Assembly: GCA_964428185.1 (NCBI GenBank)
Contig: CAYRXH010000013.1
Location: forward strand, 1 to 43,105
DNA: 43,105 bases
Origin: CAYMAZ01 sp964428185
GTDB taxonomy: Bacteria; Bacteroidota; Bacteroidia; Bacteroidales; DTU049
Direction of reading: 5' to 3'
Every line of letters starts with the position of its first letter. Position 1 is the stretch's first letter. Below the pieces are notes generated by a model. That model did no database searches and had not been told where the DNA came from. It saw only the letters and a program-made list of their open reading frames with translations. The position numbers were made by a program, and so were the translations under genes. This document shows, piece after piece, positions 32,433-40,600 of this stretch.

Positions 32433-33376
32433 TAAAATCTGGTTTCGATGCTGAATAATTGAATAGAAATGATGCCCGCAAGAAAAATAATTTTTATCAG
32501 ATCAGATAGAAAGATAAAATCTTTTCTTTGTGTTGCTCTTATAAATCGTGAAGTAAAATAGATCATAAGGATAATCAGAATAAGGGAGAAAGCAAGCATG
32601 TATAGATGGCTGATAGTATAGAAATACCAGGATGACCCTGCGATAAGAGCGAGCAGAACAAACAGCAGTATGTATATCAGAACTTTGGTTTTTGTAATTC
32701 CCAAAATTATTGGAAGACTGCGACATTTGAATTCGCTGTCACCTTCTTTATCAGCCATATCTTTGATGATTTCTCTGATAAGAGTGAGCAGAAAGGCAAA
32801 GGCAGCATACGCAAGTACAACGCGTGTAATATAGCCCAAATGATGAAAGGGAATAATTCCGTTATAAATGGAAGCAAAAAATTCATAAAGCCAAACAATC
32901 CCCACCGAAAGTGCTGCAAGAAATGCGACTGCAATATTGCCTACAAAAAATTCTCGTTTGTATTTGGTTGAGTAAAACCAATAGAGAAGTGTGACAATGG
33001 CAAGCACAAAGATCAGTTTCGGTGCATTGATCCGGAGTATAGCCCATAATGAAATGATGGCACCAAGGAATGTCATAATGTAATAGGCATACTGACCTGC
33101 AGAAAGTGGAATTTCCTTGCGAAGTATGGTTTTTTCTGGCCTGTTGATTTCGTCCATGCCGATGTCAAAATAATCGTTGATTGCATATCCCCCGGCTGTG
33201 AGCAGAATATATCCCAAAACAAAAAGGAAAAAGGAAAATTCATCCATTTGCAGAACAATCTGATCGTATTCATATACAGGGCGAAGAAGGAAATATCTTA
33301 CGAAATACATGAGCAGTGCAATCATCAGAAGGTTCTGAATCCTGAAAAGTTTTAAGTAAGCTGAAAATGTTTTCAT
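32432..33376 (-). CDS. UbiA family prenyltransferase
   Basis: 314 residues with about nine membrane helices. Both Asp-rich motifs that bind the prenyl diphosphate via Mg2+ are present: NDYFDIGMDEINRPEK near residue 68 and DMADKEGDSEFKC near 208. Bacteroidota members in this gene cluster are annotated as geranylgeranylglycerol-phosphate geranylgeranyltransferase-like, but acceptor and product are unproven. It starts 18 bp downstream of the KdsC-like gene. Conserved clustering with Maf and a DUF2520 protein is seen in many Bacteroidota. Confidence 0.92.
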   Translation of the reverse strand: MKTFSAYLKLFRIQNLLMIALLMYFVRYFLLRPVYEYDQIVLQMDEFSFFLFVLGYILLTAGGYAINDYFDIGMDEINRPEKTILRKEIPLSAGQYAYYIMTFLGAIISLWAILRINAPKLIFVLAIVTLLYWFYSTKYKREFFVGNIAVAFLAALSVGIVWLYEFFASIYNGIIPFHHLGYITRVVLAYAAFAFLLTLIREIIKDMADKEGDSEFKCRSLPIILGITKTKVLIYILLFVLLALIAGSSWYFYTISHLYMLAFSLILIILMIYFTSRFIRATQRKDFIFLSDLIKIIFLAGIISIQLFSIETRF

Positions 33377-33394
33377 ATTGTCTTTTTCAAATTG

Positions 33395-33916
33395 TTACCA
33401 GATAAATGCTTCGGGGGTCATCCATAAACCGCGAGCTCTGAGAACCTGTTCGATAACATCCCGGGTACAGCCTTCGCCACCTTTAAAGTGTGAAATATAA
33501 TGTGCAATTTCTTTAATGTCATTTGCTGCATCAGAAGGACAAGCTGCAATACTGACTTTTTGCATCACAGGGAAGTCGGGAAGGTCATCACCCATATAAA
33601 GTATCTGAGAATCGTTGAGCCCCTTTTGGACTTTAAATTCTTCATATACTGCAAGTTTGTCGCTGACACCCAGAAAAACATCCTGAATTTGCAGCAGTTC
33701 GCACCTGATTCTCATGCCGGGAGTGTTGGCACCCGAGATGATTGCAATCTGAAGACCCATTTTTTGTGCCAGCTGAATAGCATATCCGTCTCTGACATTC
33801 CCGTTTCGCATTTGTTGACCGTCATCACTGAATAGGATCCTCCCGTCACTGAGAACTCCGTCATAATCAAAAATCATGGTGCTGATATTCTTCAGTCTCT
33901 GTCTGTAGTCGTTCAT
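33395..33916 (-). CDS. kdsC: KdsC-type HAD phosphatase (KDO-8-phosphate phosphatase)
   Basis: 173 residues, the length of capless HAD phosphatases. Motif I FDYDGVLSDG (nucleophile Asp and acid Asp), motif II SGANTPG, the conserved Lys before motif III (DKLAVYEEF), and motif IV GDDLPDFPVM are all present. The family removes phosphate from KDO-8-P in lipopolysaccharide core synthesis; other sugar phosphates are possible in this context. The start overlaps the DUF2520 stop by 4 bp. kdsA, kdsB and kdsD are not in the window, so the name rests on homology only. Confidence 0.88.
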   Translation of the reverse strand: MNDYRQRLKNISTMIFDYDGVLSDGRILFSDDGQQMRNGNVRDGYAIQLAQKMGLQIAIISGANTPGMRIRCELLQIQDVFLGVSDKLAVYEEFKVQKGLNDSQILYMGDDLPDFPVMQKVSIAACPSDAANDIKEIAHYISHFKGGEGCTRDVIEQVLRARGLWMTPEAFIW

Positions 33917-34683
33917 GATTTGTATGTGTCAGTTATGTATTGTGTTATGGCTTCATACATCATTTTCAGAGAGGGATTGCCGCTGAGCATTTTCAGATGT
34001 TTTCCGATAATCTGATTGTTGTGTCTCATAGCAGGTCCAGTTTGGTTTTGAAATGGTCTGTTCTGCAGATTTTTGGAAAAAGTTTCACTGATAAGTGGAA
34101 GCAAAACCTGAAAATCGATGCCGTTTTTTTCTGCTATCTCCTGCGCTGCAACTAATGAAGCATTTGTAAAATTGCAGGCAAAAACAGCTGCCAGATGAAG
34201 TATGCTTCTCCGGTCAGAATCAAGAACCTGAGATGTGCCGAAAACTGATGTTGCAAGAGTTGAGAGCAGAGAAAGTCCTTCCCTGTCGGAAGCTTCGATA
34301 AATACCGGAATTTCTGAATAAACAGGAATTCTGGCTTTTGTGAATGTTTGCAAAGGGTAGAAGACCCCGTATCTATGTGCAAAAGGTTTTAAGAATTCCA
34401 TGGGGACTGAACCGGCAGTATGCGTTAGTATTCCTTGGAAATGAGGCAGTTGTGGACACACTTCGCTGATTGCATGTTCACTGAGAGCAGCAATGCAGCA
34501 ATCAGTATCAGCAGGAATTTCAGACAATTGACTGAGAACTGTGGCACCGGTGTTTCCGGCTGATTCAACTGCATGAAGATGATGACGACTCCATACTGAT
34601 ACACTGTGTCCTGCAGATGCAAAGGCTCTGACAAGTTGAAAACCCACCTGTCCGGCACCTAAAATCACAATGTTGTATTTCAT
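33913..34683 (-). CDS. Rossmann-like and DUF2520 domain protein
   Basis: 256 residues, first gene of the four-gene operon. The N-terminal Rossmann domain begins IVILGAGQVGFQLVRAF (GxGxxG nucleotide-binding motif) and resembles F420-dependent/NADP oxidoreductases. The C-terminal DUF2520 domain is helical (HLAAVFACNFTNASLVAAQEIAEKNGIDF), as in pyrroline-5-carboxylate- or ketopantoate-reductase-like proteins. It is a predicted oxidoreductase with unknown substrate. Preceded by a -7 box at 34699, it overlaps KdsC by 4 bp. Confidence 0.9.
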   Translation of the reverse strand: MKYNIVILGAGQVGFQLVRAFASAGHSVSVWSRHHLHAVESAGNTGATVLSQLSEIPADTDCCIAALSEHAISEVCPQLPHFQGILTHTAGSVPMEFLKPFAHRYGVFYPLQTFTKARIPVYSEIPVFIEASDREGLSLLSTLATSVFGTSQVLDSDRRSILHLAAVFACNFTNASLVAAQEIAEKNGIDFQVLLPLISETFSKNLQNRPFQNQTGPAMRHNNQIIGKHLKMLSGNPSLKMMYEAITQYITDTYKS

Positions 34684-34698
34684 TTAGTTGAATTTGTG

Positions 34699-34706
34699 CA
34701 AAATTA
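34699..34706 (-). promoter_or_regulatory. -7 box for the DUF2520-KdsC-UbiA-Maf operon
   Basis: On the minus strand TAATTTTG, an exact TAnnTTTG match, 16 bp upstream of the ATG at 34683. Confidence 0.55.
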
Positions 34707-34838
34707 GTAAAAATGTCACATCTTTCATATCATTACTGACTGCTTTCTCAAATTGATTTATGTTATTTTAATATTAACAGAAACTTCCCAATGGTATAAT
34801 TTAAAAAATGAGTAATTTCATCAAAAAAATTTACATCA

Positions 34839-35884
34839 ATGGATCAGCCCAAACTTGAACGATTGCTTCGTCTTATGAAAATTCTCACAGCCAACAACCG
34901 GTTTACAGTTGAGGAGATTGCTGAGCGCCTTGATATGTCTGTGCGCACCATTTACCGTTATATTGACACTTTCCGGCTTTCGGGCTTTGTTATCAAGCAA
35001 AGGGATAAAATCTACCGTATTGATCGTGCTTCTCCCTATTTCAGAGACATCAGCAACCTGATACATTTTACCGAAGAGGAAGCTTATATTTTGAAATCAG
35101 CCATTGAAAGCATTGATGAAACCAATGTGCTGAAACAGAATCTGAAAAAGAAGTTATATACAGTGTATGATTACAGAATTCTGGCCGAAACTGTCACAAG
35201 TGGTAAAAATGCACGTAATGTGAATGGTCTCATTGAAGCCATTGAAAACGGGAAACAGGTGATATTGAGAAATTATACATCTCCTAGCAGTAATCGCATC
35301 CGCAACCGGCTTGTTGAACCTTTTGAATTCACCACAAACTATATTCAGATGTGGGCCTATGATACTGAGTCGAAATCCAACAAACTGTTTAAAGTTTCCA
35401 GAATTGAAGAGGTTGAGGTTCTCATGTCAGATTGGAAATATTCTGAATTTCACAAGGCAGGATTTATTGATGTGTTCAGAATCAGCAGTTTTAAATTGCT
35501 NNNNNNNNNNNNNNNNNNNNNNNNNNNNNNNNNNNNNNNNNNNNNNNNNNNNNNNNNNNNNNNNNNNNNNNNNNNNNNNNNNNNNNNNNNNNNNNNNNNN
35601 AATTTCACAAGGCAGGATTTATTGATGTGTTCAGAATCAGCAGTTTTAAATTGCTTCCCGTCAGACTTGAACTTGGTATGCGTGCAGCCATGTTGTTGCA
35701 GGAGGAATACCCGCTTGCGGGAAAAGACCTGACACAAATTGCACTCGACAGATGGTTGTTTGAAACAATGGTGTGCAGTTTCGAAGGTGTGGGGCGTTTT
35801 GTGATGGGACTGCCGGCTGATATCCGGATTCTCGGTTCTCCCGAATTTAAAAAATTTATCCGCTCAAAACAGAAAAGCATCTGA
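34839..35884 (+). CDS. WYL-domain transcriptional regulator (split by a false gap)
   Basis: An N-terminal helix-turn-helix (LLRLMKILTANNRFTVEEIAERL, then VRTIYRYIDTFR) is followed by a ligand-sensing WYL-type domain (IENGKQVILRNYTSP ... RLVEPFEF ... MWAYDTESKSNKLFKVSRI). The 100-N gap at 35501-35600 carries a repeated 55 bp on either side. Removing the Ns and one copy (155 bp) restores one open frame of 296 residues ending GSPEFKKFIRSKQKSI, so the gene is intact. WYL regulators commonly control DNA-damage and defence genes; none is obvious nearby except the HIRAN remnant. Confidence 0.88.
35446..35655. repeat. Scaffold gap with duplicated 55-bp flanks
   Basis: 100 Ns (35501-35600) between two identical 55-bp copies (35446-35500 and 35601-35655). 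The copies have the same length as at the other gap, pointing to contig ends sharing a 55-mer. Collapsing them repairs the WYL reading frame. Confidence 0.92.
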
Positions 35885-35962
35885 TTCTTTTGAAAAAGAA
35901 CATGCGTGACTGCAAAAATAAATGTTGATTTTTTTGTGACATAAGTTGACACAGCCACAATG

Positions 35963-35970
35963 TAATTTTG
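35963..35970 (+). promoter_or_regulatory. -7 box of the HIRAN pseudogene
   Basis: TAATTTTG matches TAnnTTTG, only 4 bp before the ATG at 35975, implying a nearly leaderless transcript. Confidence 0.45.
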
Positions 35971-35974
35971 TGGC

Positions 35975-36342
35975 ATGGATAAATCAGAATTTAACATTAT
36001 TGAATCAGAGTACATTCCCACAGGTGAACGGTACTACATTCATTTTAACATTGCAGGCTTCACGTATTATTAAAGAACTGAAGTTTTTGAACAGTTGAAA
36101 ATCGGGTTAAAACTTTGTGACCTGGCAGAGACTGAAAACAGGTATGATCCTGTTGCGGTTGCACTCTATTTTGGAAAAAAGAAGCCGGGTTTTATTCCCT
36201 GACAGCACAATGAAGACATCAGTTAATTTTTGAAACTGGGGAATACGAATCTTTTTGAATTTACATGAATAGGGTTGATCCGGACACACATCCTGAACAA
36301 CAAATAGACGTTCTTGTCAGCATTAACCCTCTGGAAATTTAA
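35975..36342 (+). pseudogene. Decayed HIRAN-domain protein
   Basis: From ATG at 35975 the frame reads a HIRAN domain: FNIAGFTYY, then a TAA at 36071, FEQLKIGLKLCDLAETENRYDP, VAVALYFGKKKPGFIP, TGA at 36200, a further TAA at 36224, and LGNTNLFEF. A one-base frameshift near 36260 is needed to reach YMNRVDPDTHPEQQIDVLVSINPLEI and the TAA at 36340. HIRAN domains bind 3' ends of single-stranded DNA in repair or replication proteins; stand-alone versions are common in Bacteroidota. Three stops and a frameshift show it is dead. The end overlaps the convergent lipid-kinase stop by 4 bp. Confidence 0.85.
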
Positions 36343-37223
36343 GAGATGACCCTGAGTGATTGTCTGTAATTTTTTACATGAATGATTTTGTCTTTCATCC
36401 TGATGGCTTCCCCGTCAACCTGAATGACTGAAGTACGTTTTCTGAAAATTGTCGCTTCATTGACTTTCCATGTTTCATGGAATCCTGACTTGTGTATTCT
36501 GTGAGTAAAAAGGCGAGGAAGCACAAAAGGAGTGAAATGCAATGGCACTTTTCTGAGGATGCACATATCAAACAGACCGTCATCAATACGTGCTTCGGGT
36601 GCAATGGATGTGTTGTAGCCGAACTGGTCAGAGTTGGCGAATGTGATCAGTAATGCTTTTCTCGAAATAATCTGATTGTTGAAGCGGATTTTGTATTTGG
36701 CGGGCTGATACCTGTAGTATTTTTTTACGCTGGATTTCAGATAAGATATGAATCCTCTGGAACCTGATTTTGCATAGTCTTTGGCAACGCTTGCATCAAA
36801 ACCCACCCCAGCAACACTGACAAAGAAATGATTATTGATGGTTCCAGTATCAATTGACCGTATGTTCATGGTGTTGATGATCTGAACAGCTTCTTTGACA
36901 GACTTTGGAATTTTCAGAAAGTTGGCCAGGCCGTTTCCGCTTCCTAGGGGTATGATTCCAAGGATAACATTGGTATGAACAATCACCCTTGCAATTTCAT
37001 TGACAGTGCCATCGCCTCCCACGGCAACAATCACACCGGCGCCTTCTTGAAGTGCTTGGTGTGCCAGAGTTTCAATTTCTCCGGGTTTACTGCTAGTTTT
37101 CATTGTCACATCAAAAATGCTGGTGTTAATTGTCTGCAGAATTTCTTCAGAAACGGCAGAAGCCCTGCCTCTTCCGGCAATGGGATTGATGATGACACAC
37201 AACTGTATTTTTGCAGGGTTCAT
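36339..37223 (-). CDS. Diacylglycerol/lipid kinase family protein (YegS/DagK type)
   Basis: 294 residues. Catalytic N-terminal domain with IINPIAGRGRA near residue 12, the glycine-rich GGDGTVNEIAR near 66, and PLGSGNGLANFLKIP near 98. The C-terminal beta-sandwich contains FANSDQFGYNTSIAPEARIDDGLFD. The family phosphorylates diacylglycerol or related lipids with ATP. It starts 5 bp after the LtaS-like gene, so the two are almost certainly one operon. If the upstream enzyme uses phosphatidylglycerol, the kinase would recycle the diacylglycerol it leaves. That coupling is an inference. Confidence 0.92.
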   Translation of the reverse strand: MNPAKIQLCVIINPIAGRGRASAVSEEILQTINTSIFDVTMKTSSKPGEIETLAHQALQEGAGVIVAVGGDGTVNEIARVIVHTNVILGIIPLGSGNGLANFLKIPKSVKEAVQIINTMNIRSIDTGTINNHFFVSVAGVGFDASVAKDYAKSGSRGFISYLKSSVKKYYRYQPAKYKIRFNNQIISRKALLITFANSDQFGYNTSIAPEARIDDGLFDMCILRKVPLHFTPFVLPRLFTHRIHKSGFHETWKVNEATIFRKRTSVIQVDGEAIRMKDKIIHVKNYRQSLRVIS

Positions 37224-37228
37224 TGGTC

Positions 37229-39139
37229 TCAGGGACAGAGTATTTTGTTGTCAATAAGGCTGTTGTTGTAACACTGAATGTATGCCCTAAGCAGATGAAA
37301 GAGTTCAGATGTGATGATCTGGTCATTGATCTTACTGTCTTTTCCTGATGGATCATTGAGGTAGTTCCATACTTCAACTGCTTTATCATCAATCATGATC
37401 AGAATGTGCTCTCCCGAAATCAACTGATAACCGTTTCCTGTCCAGGCAACAGCAAAACCGGTCTGAACAGTGTCAAAAATACTGTTCCCGAAAGCAGTAT
37501 ATGGAAGTGAATAGTCAAGATAATCAAGCACAGATGGCATGATGTCAGTTTGCTGACATGTCCTGTTTACGAGTCCTTTCAGTTGGGAGCCTGGATCGTA
37601 AAATAACAGAGGAATAGAATACTTGCCGGCAGCTTCATGGTAAAAATCAAGATATGGTTCGGATGAATGATCAGAAGTTATGACAAACAGAGTGTTGTTA
37701 TACCATTCCTGCTCTGAAGCAGTCTGAAAGAATTTTTTAAGAGCCATATCTGTATAGGCAATAGTCTGATGAATGGGGAGAGGTCCTTCAGGGAGAACGG
37801 ATTTGTATTCATCAGGAACCAGATACGGGTGGTGAGATGAAAGCGTAAAGACTGTTGCGAAGAATGGCTGGTGAATTTGACTGAGTCGCTCAACAACAAA
37901 CTGAAGATATGGTTCATCTCTAATTCCCCATTTACCATCAAAATCCGCATCATCGGGATATTCATTTTTTCCGGAATATTCATTAAAACCAACACTTACT
38001 GCATAGGCATCAAAATTCATGGTGCCATTTTGTCCTCCGTGGAAGAAGATGCTGTAGTATCCTTCCTGAGCCAGTAATGTGGGTAGTCCGGGAAGATTAT
38101 TGTTGATGTACGGTGAAAGAATATAAGGAGTATTCATAAGTGTAGGGACAGATGAAACCACAGCAGGAATTCCTTCAACGGATCGTTTTCCGTTTGCAAA
38201 GGTATTGGGGCAGAAGAGACCTTCATGGATGAGAGAATCAAGAAAGGGGGCAAAATTTTTGTTTTTGTCAATCTGCTGTTCGAGATGAACACTGTTCAGA
38301 TGTTCATTTGAAAAGCTTTCGAGAATAATGATCACAACGTTTTTTGCTTGAAATGCAGAATCAGAACCATGCTTGCATGGATTAAAATATGCAAAAAGGG
38401 AATCATTGTCATTGAAATAGTGTTTTTTCTCAAGTCCGGTTTTTCCCCATGTGAGAATGATAGAAAATGCGCTGTTCAGAACGAGGGGCGTATGTCCGGG
38501 AGGGGCGTACATTCCGGCTGTCACCAGTGATACCGGTTTTTTCTGAAATCCTCCTCTGGAGGCTAACACTGTGATCCCAGACATCAGCAGAAATATCAAT
38601 ATTCCGATAATATAATGTTTTGCAGAATGATACAATACAGGGATTTGTTTCACGAATTTTCTGAACGCTATAATGAGTATAAAAATACAGGCTGCAAATA
38701 TCAGATATGCAGGCCAGAAATCAAGAAGCAGATCTTTCCATAGGGTGTCAATTTCGCCTTTCATGGTAAACAGTATATAGACCAGATCATAGGTTGATCG
38801 CCTGAAAATGAATGGGTAGTAGAAAGAATCAGCGATTGAAGGAGCGATTATCAGGATGTTGGGAAGCAAGCCTGCCCAGAATAGGATTATTCTGAAGAAT
38901 TTGCGGTGTATAAAGGGGTTGGGAATAAAAAGCAGCATTGTAAAGAACATTCCTGCATATGCAATTGATGAAACATCAAATCTGATCCCATACAAAGTAT
39001 AAAGAGCATACTGTGAAAGAGATATTTTAAAAAGTTCAGGATTGAAAAAATACAGTAGTTGCCGGCAAAGAATATTGATCAACAGGATAATTGAAATAAG
39101 GAGGAAATATGATTTCAGAAGAATGAAGAAATTTCTCAT
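37229..39139 (-). CDS. LTA synthase/sulfatase family phosphoglycerol- or phosphoethanolamine-transferase-like membrane enzyme
   Basis: 636 residues from the ATG at 39139; an upstream TTG coincides with the promoter box. Five N-terminal membrane helices are followed by an extracytoplasmic sulfatase-fold domain: IIILESFSNEHL (metal-binding Glu, ~273), FANGKRSVEG with a Ser at the nucleophile position usually held by Thr (~320), FFHGGQNGTMNF, TLSSHHPY and FVITSDHSSEP (metal-binding Asp-His). It probably transfers a phospholipid head group to an envelope acceptor. Bacteroidota lack classical lipoteichoic acid, so the acceptor is unknown. The lipid kinase follows directly. Confidence 0.9.
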   Translation of the reverse strand: MRNFFILLKSYFLLISIILLINILCRQLLYFFNPELFKISLSQYALYTLYGIRFDVSSIAYAGMFFTMLLFIPNPFIHRKFFRIILFWAGLLPNILIIAPSIADSFYYPFIFRRSTYDLVYILFTMKGEIDTLWKDLLLDFWPAYLIFAACIFILIIAFRKFVKQIPVLYHSAKHYIIGILIFLLMSGITVLASRGGFQKKPVSLVTAGMYAPPGHTPLVLNSAFSIILTWGKTGLEKKHYFNDNDSLFAYFNPCKHGSDSAFQAKNVVIIILESFSNEHLNSVHLEQQIDKNKNFAPFLDSLIHEGLFCPNTFANGKRSVEGIPAVVSSVPTLMNTPYILSPYINNNLPGLPTLLAQEGYYSIFFHGGQNGTMNFDAYAVSVGFNEYSGKNEYPDDADFDGKWGIRDEPYLQFVVERLSQIHQPFFATVFTLSSHHPYLVPDEYKSVLPEGPLPIHQTIAYTDMALKKFFQTASEQEWYNNTLFVITSDHSSEPYLDFYHEAAGKYSIPLLFYDPGSQLKGLVNRTCQQTDIMPSVLDYLDYSLPYTAFGNSIFDTVQTGFAVAWTGNGYQLISGEHILIMIDDKAVEVWNYLNDPSGKDSKINDQIITSELFHLLRAYIQCYNNSLIDNKILCP

Positions 39140-39169
39140 GGGGATATGTTCTGTTGTGTGGAAGTTATG

Positions 39170-39177
39170 CAAAAATA
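39170..39177 (-). promoter_or_regulatory. -7 box for the LtaS-like/lipid kinase operon
   Basis: On the minus strand TATTTTTG, an exact TAnnTTTG match, 31 bp upstream of the ATG at 39139. It supports that start. Confidence 0.55.
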
Positions 39178-39374
39178 TGACTTTTTTTAAGTTTTTCAGC
39201 TACGAAATGTTGAATTGAGAACTTTAGAATGATATTGGAACCTAAGAACTGAACTTGTTCTAATTTGCAGATAATAAGCACTATGGCAGATTTTTTATCG
39301 ATTTTTTGAAACAATATAAAGAAAAAATTTATAAATGATCTGATGTTTTTGTAGTATGTATTAAAATAATTATT

Positions 39375-39382
39375 TATTTTTG
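39375..39382 (+). promoter_or_regulatory. -7 box for the EGF-domain lipoprotein
   Basis: TATTTTTG matches TAnnTTTG, with TTTG at 39348-39351 as a possible -33 element (23-bp spacing). It lies 45 bp before the ATG at 39427. Confidence 0.6.
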
Positions 39383-39426
39383 CAACAGTATTAAAATAAC
39401 CGACGTTTAACCTAAAACAACAAATT

Positions 39427-39930
39427 ATGAAAAATGTAAAAAGTTTATTGGCGATTGCATCGCTGGCAGCAGGATTGTTCATCATGAACGCTTGTACCGA
39501 TCCCTGTAAAGACGTAACATGCGCTAATGGCGGTGTTTGTGACGAAGGAGAATGTATCTGTGCAACAGGATATGAAGGAACTGATTGTGCAACTGAAATG
39601 AGAACCAAATTTGTAGGCACTTGGTCATTTATTGATGGTTGCTATCCAGGATCTCCCAATGCATCTACAATCACTACAAGTGCTGAAGGTGTTACCAAAG
39701 TAAACATCTCAAACATTCTTGGTGGTACGCTTGGCGGAACAGCTAAAGCTGAAATCAATGGATCAAATATTACAATTCCAAGCCAGAGCATTACTGACAA
39801 TGACGGAGACCCATGGACAATTGCAGGACAGTCAACCGGAACTCTTTCAAGCAACACATTCAGCATTTCAGTTCAGTACACATATGGTACCAACACTCAA
39901 ACCTGCCTTTTAACTTTCACAAAACAGTAA
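39427..39930 (+). CDS. Lipoprotein with an EGF-like domain
   Basis: 167 residues. The signal peptide ends in a lipobox (FIMNAC, Cys ~23). Right after it, residues ~27-56 form one EGF-like module with six Cys (C-K-D-V-T-C-A-N-G-G-V-C, then E-C-I-C and GTDC). The remaining 105 residues form a Ser/Thr/Asn-rich beta domain with two Cys, starting KFVGTWSFIDGCYPG, similar to lipocalin-like small lipoproteins. Predicted to be surface- or periplasm-exposed; function unknown. It has its own promoter and a strong terminator, so it is monocistronic. Confidence 0.85.
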   Translation: MKNVKSLLAIASLAAGLFIMNACTDPCKDVTCANGGVCDEGECICATGYEGTDCATEMRTKFVGTWSFIDGCYPGSPNASTITTSAEGVTKVNISNILGGTLGGTAKAEINGSNITIPSQSITDNDGDPWTIAGQSTGTLSSNTFSISVQYTYGTNTQTCLLTFTKQ

Positions 39931-39955
39931 GTAGGATTAAAATTTCGTTAGGAAG

Positions 39956-39982
39956 AAGGCTGCATTTTGCAGCCTTTTTTTT
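39956..39982 (+). terminator. Rho-independent terminator
   Basis: Stem AAGGCTGCA (39956-39964) with TGCAGCCTT (39968-39976), a 3-nt loop and a T-run. It terminates the EGF-domain lipoprotein gene. Confidence 0.92.
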
Positions 39983-40110
39983 GTCACTTAATGTTTGAAG
40001 AAAAATACAAATGAGAATAGCCAGGTAAGCTCTGAAATTTTGTATGGTTTTTATAAAACCGATTAAAAAGGACAGTTTGTAATAAGCATTTTTTTGTTCA
40101 GTTGTAGCTG

Positions 40111-40434
40111 TCATAAATGGTGTTTATGATTACACCCTGGGGAATTCTTCCTGGGTTTTTCTGAGAATGATACAATTCGGTTAACAAGGAACGGAATCAG
40201 AATTGTTATGTAGGCCACAAAAACCATGAGATCATAAGTCGCCTGATAGATTTTCAGAAACTGCAATAATTCAATTGTAAATGTGGTTGCTAATAGAATG
40301 AAAAATGTCCTGATAGAATTGAAAAATCTTATCCACCGATTTTTAATCGGAGTGGTAAATAAGTCTCTTAATAAAAAAATATTGGTTCAGCCGTTTTACA
40401 CATATTGAGGATATACGAGTTCCAGAAACTCCAT
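40111..40434 (-). pseudogene. Remnant of a small two-helix membrane protein (possibly VanZ-like)
   Basis: Minus strand, ATG at 40434 reading M-E-F-L-E-L-V-Y-P-Q-Y-V, then TAA (40396) and TGA (40387). The frame then stays open to TGA at 40111 with clear coding character: LFTTPIKNRWIRFFNSIRT, then two hydrophobic helices (FFILLATTFTIELLQFLKIY and LMVFVAYITILIPFLVNRIV) and a polar tail. The ELLQ element in the first helix loosely recalls VanZ-family proteins; I would not name it further. The rest of the 39984-40548 spacer shows nothing recognisable. Confidence 0.5.
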
Positions 40435-40548
40435 ATCCTGATATACAGACTTGATAGTTTGCTAATAAAAATCTACAGCATTTTTGCTGCCCAGAATGGG
40501 GCATATTGATTATGCTTCAGAGAGATTGATACATAATGACCGAGAGAT

Positions 40549-40581
40549 AAAAAAAGAGGCTGAAGAATATTCAGCCTCTTT
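40549..40581 (-). terminator. Rho-independent terminator
   Basis: A 12-bp inverted repeat (40553-40564 with 40570-40581, containing GAGGCTGAA) and a U-tract on the minus strand from the A-run at 40549-40555. It follows the lipoprotein at 40601-40981. Confidence 0.88.
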
Positions 40582-40600
40582 CAGAGAAAGTAATTTAAAA

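Noticed and set aside
35311..35737. Additional genes around the second gap
   Set aside because: They arise only from the artificial 155-bp insertion; after collapsing the repeat a single WYL frame remains.
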